Below, one piece after another: positions 61,901-64,000 of a DNA stretch of 64,000 nucleotides (position 1 is the stretch's first letter; each line of letters opens with the position of its first letter). Made by a program: the position numbers and the translations under genes. Source of the stretch: Pithys albifrons albifrons (taxonomy: Eukaryota; Chordata; Aves; Passeriformes; Thamnophilidae); contig NC_092464.1 of NCBI RefSeq assembly GCF_047495875.1, positions 30,412,865 through 30,476,864 of the forward strand, written 5' to 3'. The notes beneath the pieces were generated by a model that was given only the letters and a program-made list of their open reading frames with translations, searched no databases and was not told the origin of the DNA.

Positions 61901-63942
61901 TCAAAAACTGAAAGCTTCTGAGGCTGTTTATACTCTGAAAGGATTTCTTTGTTTTTGATAAACACCCTTTAAATTCTGAATTCCAAAAGGAAAACTTCTT
62001 TCAATTTGCTAACAAACATTGGCAAGAATTCCTATATTTCAGTGCTTATGTGACATACTCCTTTTTGCTTAAAACTTTAGATATATTGATTTCATATAAA
62101 AAATAAGGGCAGTGATACAAGTACAAAGTTATTCCATCCACCCTATTTTTAACTCAGTATCCCCTTGAGCAAAAATTGATAAATTCAACTGCAGTTGGAT
62201 TTCAACAACAAATAATATAAAGAAATTCAATCCTTTATAGTGCTGAACTAATTTCTACATAATAAGGAGTTCAGCATTGTTATGCAGGTTAAATAATTTT
62301 TGCTAATGAGCCTGTAAAATGGAGAAAAGGAGATACTTCAAGTATTCGTTTACTTGCCACACCAAGAAAAGCATAATGCATGGAACAAAGCCCACTTATT
62401 TTCATTTCAGCCCATAATGCACAGAAAATGGTGTATGCTATCTAGATTTAATTAGAAATGTAATATGTAAATGTGGTATTACAGTCATAAGCTCCTTATT
62501 TCATAATCTGCCTCTTGGTTTAACCCAGACAAGTTGAGCTGGAATAGGCAGGAATTTGAAAAATGCCTACAAATAGAATAGTTCAGTTTTTATATTAATT
62601 CCAGGGGACAACAAGATTATGGTAACTGTTTAATACTCAGTATTATGCTATATATATATGATTTATTTTCAGAGATGAAGAAGGGGCAGAACATCTACGG
62701 AAGCGCAACATGAAATTGCCCTTCATGTTTGCCACTGGTGAGGCTGTGTTATATGAGGTATCTTTCCCTATGTCAAGCCTTATGGATCCCTCTCAGACAA
62801 AGAGTAAAACTGCAATGGGAAAAGGAGCCAAAGCAACACTACACAATGATTCCGTGGATCCAAACTCCCTCCTGGGTGTCATGTTAAGGCAAGATGAGTC
62901 TGTTTATCTCTGCCCTCCAGCATCACATAAACTTTCCTTTGAGAGGAACTTCTTTGGAGACAGTAGGGATGAACTGGGTGGTGTTAGCAGTGGCTGGACA
63001 GATAATCTCCTGCCTGCTGGAAATCACAACATTCTCAAGCGGGAGCTGATGGAGTGTTCCCAGGACAGTACTGTTCCACTTCCTGAAGACAGTGCGGCAC
63101 TCTTTCAGGATAACAAAACCAGTGATTTGTACAGTATCATGAAAACTCTGGGTATTGATTTTGAAGATCTAAAGTGTATTCAACAGGATGAAGAGTTCTT
63201 TAAAACTGAGTTATCTGATGTGGATGACATTGGGGACATCAACATAACTGATGAAATCCTGACTTATGTTCAGGATTCCTTAAATAAATCTGACTTCTTA
63301 TATTCAGACTGTAACCAGCAGCAGCCTTTGGTCCAGAATGAAGGCTGTTTGGTACAGCAAGACTTAGATCCACATCAACTTCATCAGCACCAGAAACAGC
63401 TTGTGGAGCAGCAGCAACAACAGCAACAGCAACTCTGTCAAAAGATGAAACATATGCAAGTCAATGGGATGTTCACAAATTGGAGCTCTGGCATCAGCAT
63501 GCCTCTTAACTGCTCACAGCAGCAGCCCCAGCAATATGTGTTCCCTGGCATGCATGCCACTACATCTGAGTTCTCTTACAAATCAGAAGTGAACACTTCT
63601 CCTTATGACTGTAGGCAAGAGTTTATTCCTTATAAGCAACCCACAGCAATGATGCCACAGCTTTCTAATTTTGCTCAGATGGATTTCCCTGCAGCAGGTT
63701 TTGACAGATCGACTTATTCCACTTCTTCCAACTTTGAGGATTTTCTAAGTTGTTTGCAGCAAGTCCCTGAAAATCCTGAGTGTGGGATAAACTCTGAGTC
63801 GGTTGTGCTAACTCCTCAAACATGCTATGCAGGCGCTGTTTCTATGTACCAGTGCACGCAGGAGGCACAGCCCAGCTGTGCAGATCAAATGCAGTTTGAG
63901 CCTATGATGACAAATCAACAGCAACAAACGTTGGTGAACAAG
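16888..63942 (+). CDS. AHR: Aryl hydrocarbon receptor (AHR1), ten exons, 3' partial
   Basis: Ligand-activated bHLH-PAS transcription factor. Unliganded it sits in the cytosol with HSP90, XAP2/AIP and p23; on binding dioxin-like or tryptophan-derived ligands it enters the nucleus, pairs with ARNT and binds TNGCGTG elements, for example at CYP1A genes. The joined exons 16888-16943, 23695-23882, 48841-48956, 51999-52088, 53779-53902, 57249-57379, 58222-58424, 60147-60256, 61729-61870 and 62673-63942 give 2430 nt, 810 codons, without an internal stop; all junctions are GT-AG and in phase. Domains: basic NLS RKRRKP (10-15), bHLH (about 27-80), PAS-A (about 115-180), PAS-B/LBD (about 275-386), acidic then Gln-rich transactivation region (about 400-810). 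Vertebrate AHR1 is about 850 residues, so the final exon is outside the window. The AHR1-type N-terminus and close similarity to mammalian AHR argue against AHR2 or AHRR; AHRR would lack a recognisable PAS-B. Confidence 0.97.
18962..19016. repeat. A/C-rich low-complexity tract
   Basis: Imperfect repeats of CAAACCCCAA-like units with A runs (AAAAACTCAAACCCCAAC). Low-complexity DNA in AHR intron 1. Confidence 0.65.
23335..23350. repeat. 16-bp AT-only perfect palindrome
   Basis: TATAATAATTATTATA equals its own reverse complement; a related TTATTATAATAA lies at 23331-23342 and TTATTATAATAAC recurs near 23370. AT-only simple sequence in intron 1; no function implied. Confidence 0.6.
23695..23882 (+). 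CDS. AHR: AHR exon 2: bHLH domain
   Basis: 188 nt, residues 19 (split) to 82 (split). It carries the second basic NLS/DNA-contact segment [20 protein letters not shown], the loop [10 protein letters not shown] and helix 2 [14 protein letters not shown], which also holds the leucine-rich nuclear export signal. Acceptor TTTTTTGCCACAG|A: using the next AG two bases on would create an immediate stop, so 23695 is fixed. Donor GATG|GTAAGC at 23883, matching the SFFD|V junction of other AHR genes. Confidence 0.97.
26787..26804. repeat. (AT)9 microsatellite
   Basis: Uninterrupted AT dinucleotide run of about 18 bp in intron 2; probably length-polymorphic. Confidence 0.8.
33611..33680. repeat. GTTT-rich low-complexity tract
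   Basis: Imperfect (GTTT)n, e.g. TTTGTTTGTTTGTTTTTGTT, then GTGTGTTGGTGTTTGGG. Simple repeat in intron 2; it could be the complement of an A-rich tail, but no retroposed body is recognised beside it. Confidence 0.7.
36346..36383. repeat. 18-bp tandem duplication
   Basis: GTTTATATTTCTGTAATT occurs at 36346-36363 and again, exactly, at 36366-36383, separated by two bases. A local slippage-type duplication in intron 2. Confidence 0.8.
37341..37417. repeat. GGTT/G-T-rich low-complexity tract
   Basis: Runs of TTGG units (GGTTGGTTGGTTGGTTTTGG) followed by GTGTGGGGGATGGTTGTTG. Simple repeat in intron 2. Confidence 0.7.
38309..38322. repeat. Short (GA)n microsatellite
   Basis: About seven GA units in intron 2. 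Confidence 0.65.
46854..46994 (+). mobile_element. tRNA-Ile-derived SINE with CR1-like tail (TguSINE1 type)
   Basis: The 5' part is a diverged tRNA-Ile: A box TAGCTCAGTTGGTTA (46861), an anticodon-loop region with AAT (TTGTAATAATG), and B box GGGTTCAATCCCC (46905). It is followed by a CR1-type 3' tail: TTGGACTCAATGATCCTTGT, GGGTCTCTTCCAACTC and a final TCTGTGATCTG. The head plus tail architecture is that of the zebra-finch SINE TguSINE1, mobilised by the CR1 machinery. The copy is about 140 bp. The acceptor stem no longer pairs and the anticodon arm is altered, so it is not a tRNA gene. No target-site duplication is obvious, as expected for CR1-driven insertion. Confidence 0.88.
48841..48956 (+). 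CDS. AHR: AHR exon 3: bHLH to PAS-A linker
   Basis: 116 nt, residues 82 (split) to 120. The G left over from exon 2 plus TT gives Val, then [20 protein letters not shown] and, to the end, [14 protein letters not shown]. This is the fastest-evolving part of the N-terminal half; the flanking VAL and EGELLLQ are conserved and anchor the exon. Acceptor TTTGTTCTAG, donor CTGCAG|GTATTT (weaker than consensus after the invariant GT). Confidence 0.95.
48957..51998 (+). other. AHR intron 3 (3042 bp)
   Basis: GTATTT to GTTTCCTCCCCAG. AT-rich; includes a small tandem repeat (TTCTTATTGTCTTAT twice, about 49056-49086). No gene or recognisable interspersed element seen. Confidence 0.85.
51999..52088 (+). 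CDS. AHR: AHR exon 4: start of PAS-A
   Basis: 90 nt, exactly 30 codons, residues 121-150: [20 protein letters not shown] then [10 protein letters not shown]. This is the first beta strands of PAS-A, used in dimerisation with ARNT. Both ends are phase 0. Acceptor CCTCCCCAG, donor CAACAA|GTAAGT. Confidence 0.97.
52089..53778 (+). other. AHR intron 4 (1690 bp)
   Basis: GTAAGT to CCATTTGCACAG. AT-rich, no gene or interspersed repeat recognised. Confidence 0.85.
53779..53902 (+). CDS. AHR: AHR exon 5: PAS-A core
   Basis: 124 nt, residues 151 to 192 (split). Reads [20 protein letters not shown] then [21 protein letters not shown]. The segment [16 protein letters not shown] is the hallmark PAS-A helix and turn of AHR. 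Acceptor TTTGCACAG, donor ACAAG|GTAAGA. Confidence 0.97.
53903..57248 (+). other. AHR intron 5 (3346 bp)
   Basis: GTAAGA to TTTCCTGCAG. AT-rich; holds one short probable CR1 remnant at 55070-55129. No gene recognised. Confidence 0.85.
55070..55129 (+). mobile_element. Short CR1 3'-region remnant
   Basis: GTGCCCCATCCCTGAATATG then TTCAAGGCCAGGTTGGCTGG resembles the conserved CR1 segment ending in ...FKARLDG; the following GGGGTTAGGGTTAGG is either a diverged continuation or two telomere-like units. Only about 60 bp can be recognised. Confidence 0.55.
57249..57379 (+). CDS. AHR: AHR exon 6: PAS-A C-terminal part
   Basis: 131 nt, residues 192 (split) to 235. Starts with a variable loop ([16 protein letters not shown]), then conserved [20 protein letters not shown] and LDNSSGFL. 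Acceptor TTTCCTGCAG, donor TTCCTG|GTGAGT. Residue spacing matches mammalian AHR. Confidence 0.97.
57380..58221 (+). other. AHR intron 6 (842 bp)
   Basis: GTGAGT to TTATTCATCCGAAG. The pyrimidine tract is short and the acceptor CCGAAG is weaker than the others, although the coding match on both sides is unambiguous. Nothing else recognised. Confidence 0.85.
58222..58424 (+). CDS. AHR: AHR exon 7: inter-PAS region and start of ligand-binding domain
   Basis: 203 nt, residues 236 to 303 (split). Begins [20 protein letters not shown] and runs through [20 protein letters not shown] to [16 protein letters not shown]. His291, Phe295 and Pro297, ligand-pocket residues in mammals, are all present at the same numbers as in human AHR. 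Donor GCAAA|GTAGGT; further GT dinucleotides follow at 58429 and 58431. Confidence 0.97.
58425..60146 (+). other. AHR intron 7 (1722 bp)
   Basis: GTAGGT to TTTTAACTTCCAG. Contains an A/C-rich low-complexity tract at 58657-58715; otherwise AT-rich with no recognisable element. Confidence 0.85.
58657..58715. repeat. A/C-rich low-complexity tract
   Basis: A runs mixed with CCCC blocks (AACAACCCCACCCACCCCCT). Similar in style to the tract in intron 1; simple sequence. Confidence 0.65.
60147..60256 (+). CDS. AHR: AHR exon 8: ligand-binding PAS-B core
   Basis: 110 nt, residues 303 (split) to 340 (split): [20 protein letters not shown] then [16 protein letters not shown]. Pocket residues Tyr322, Phe324, Ile325, Cys333 and His337 (human numbering applies) are all present. 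Ile325 corresponds to chicken residue 324, one of the two avian dioxin-sensitivity determinants. Acceptor AACTTCCAG, donor CCGAA|GTAAGT. Confidence 0.97.
60257..61728 (+). other. AHR intron 8 (1472 bp)
   Basis: GTAAGT to CCTTTAACTCTAG. AT-rich; no gene or repeat recognised. Confidence 0.85.
61729..61870 (+). CDS. AHR: AHR exon 9: PAS-B end, second sensitivity residue
   Basis: 142 nt, residues 340 (split) to 387 (split). Reads [47 protein letters not shown]. Met340, Met348, Phe351, Leu353 and Gln383 of the pocket are present. The residue equivalent to human Val381, mouse 375 and chicken 380 is Ala381. Acceptor TTTAACTCTAG, donor CTTAC|GTAAGT. Confidence 0.97.
61871..62672 (+). other. AHR intron 9 (802 bp)
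   Basis: GTAAGT to GATTTATTTTCAG. AT-rich, with a short TATATATATA run just before the branch region. Nothing else recognised. Confidence 0.85.
62673..63942 (+). CDS. AHR: AHR exon 10: transactivation domain
   Basis: 1270 nt, residues 387 (split) to 810. Begins [20 protein letters not shown], the end of the PAS-B associated segment, then the transactivation region: an acidic block ([18 protein letters not shown], near 533-550; [12 protein letters not shown]), a Gln-rich block with eight consecutive Gln at 633-640 encoded by mixed CAG/CAA, followed by conserved [14 protein letters not shown], and the conserved [15 protein letters not shown] near the end. The Gln-rich subdomain recruits coactivators in mammals. 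The exon ends AACAAG|GTATGG; without splicing the frame adds only Val-Trp and stops at 63949. By homology, the last few tens of residues come from a terminal exon outside the window. Confidence 0.96.
63409..63432 (+). repeat. Polyglutamine codon run (CAG/CAA)8
   Basis: CAG CAG CAA CAA CAG CAA CAG CAA encodes Gln633-640 in the AHR transactivation domain. CAA interruptions should limit slippage, but length variation between individuals or species is plausible. Confidence 0.85.
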
Positions 63943-64000
63943 GTATGGTAAACAGCATTGCTGCATTGCTTGCATTTTGAATTGAGTTTATATTGTTTTG
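63943..64000 (+). other. Start of the last AHR intron
   Basis: GTATGG donor, then 52 further bases to the window edge. The terminal exon and 3' UTR are not included. Confidence 0.75.

Noticed and set aside
1..64000. CRISPR arrays, operons, bacterial or phage genes
   Set aside because: None found; the window is intron-bearing vertebrate DNA throughout.

Overview
This window is vertebrate nuclear DNA, most likely from a songbird-type bird (Passeriformes). It has long AT-rich introns with GT-AG splice sites, a 3' CR1 LINE fragment with an eroded reverse transcriptase frame, a solo ERVL-like LTR, and a SINE with a tRNA-Ile-like head and a CR1-like tail, the architecture of the passerine TguSINE1 family. 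The single protein-coding gene recognised is the aryl hydrocarbon receptor (AHR, avian AHR1 type) on the + strand.

Layout: 1-14930 is intergenic and holds the CR1 fragment (about 1100-2147), the solo LTR (4122-4752, flanked by a 5-bp CACAT duplication), a probable CR1 relic near 9727, and low-complexity tracts. A CpG island of about 2.6 kb (about 14935-17560) contains the AHR promoter, 5' leader and exon 1. From there to the window end the AHR gene continues as ten coding exons: 16888-16943, 23695-23882, 48841-48956, 51999-52088, 53779-53902, 57249-57379, 58222-58424, 60147-60256, 61729-61870 and 62673-63942. All nine internal junctions join in phase and give an 810-residue open frame. The terminal coding exon, expected to add a few tens of residues, and the 3' UTR lie beyond the window. 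Intron 2 alone is about 25 kb.

The protein reads in order: N-terminal basic NLS, bHLH, PAS-A, PAS-B/ligand-binding domain, acidic and glutamine-rich transactivation region. The two ligand-pocket positions known to set dioxin sensitivity in birds read Ile (chicken 324) and Ala (chicken 380), the intermediate-sensitivity combination.

Points worth a second look: (i) a strong-context ATG at 16330 lies 558 nt upstream of, and in frame with, the AHR start with no stop between, and overlaps a YY1-type motif; (ii) the LBD genotype; (iii) a (GGGAC)n G-quadruplex candidate at the island's 5' edge; (iv) the well-preserved solo LTR; (v) the passerine-type SINE in intron 2. I found no wholly new gene system; the most original lead is the possible N-terminal extension of AHR.
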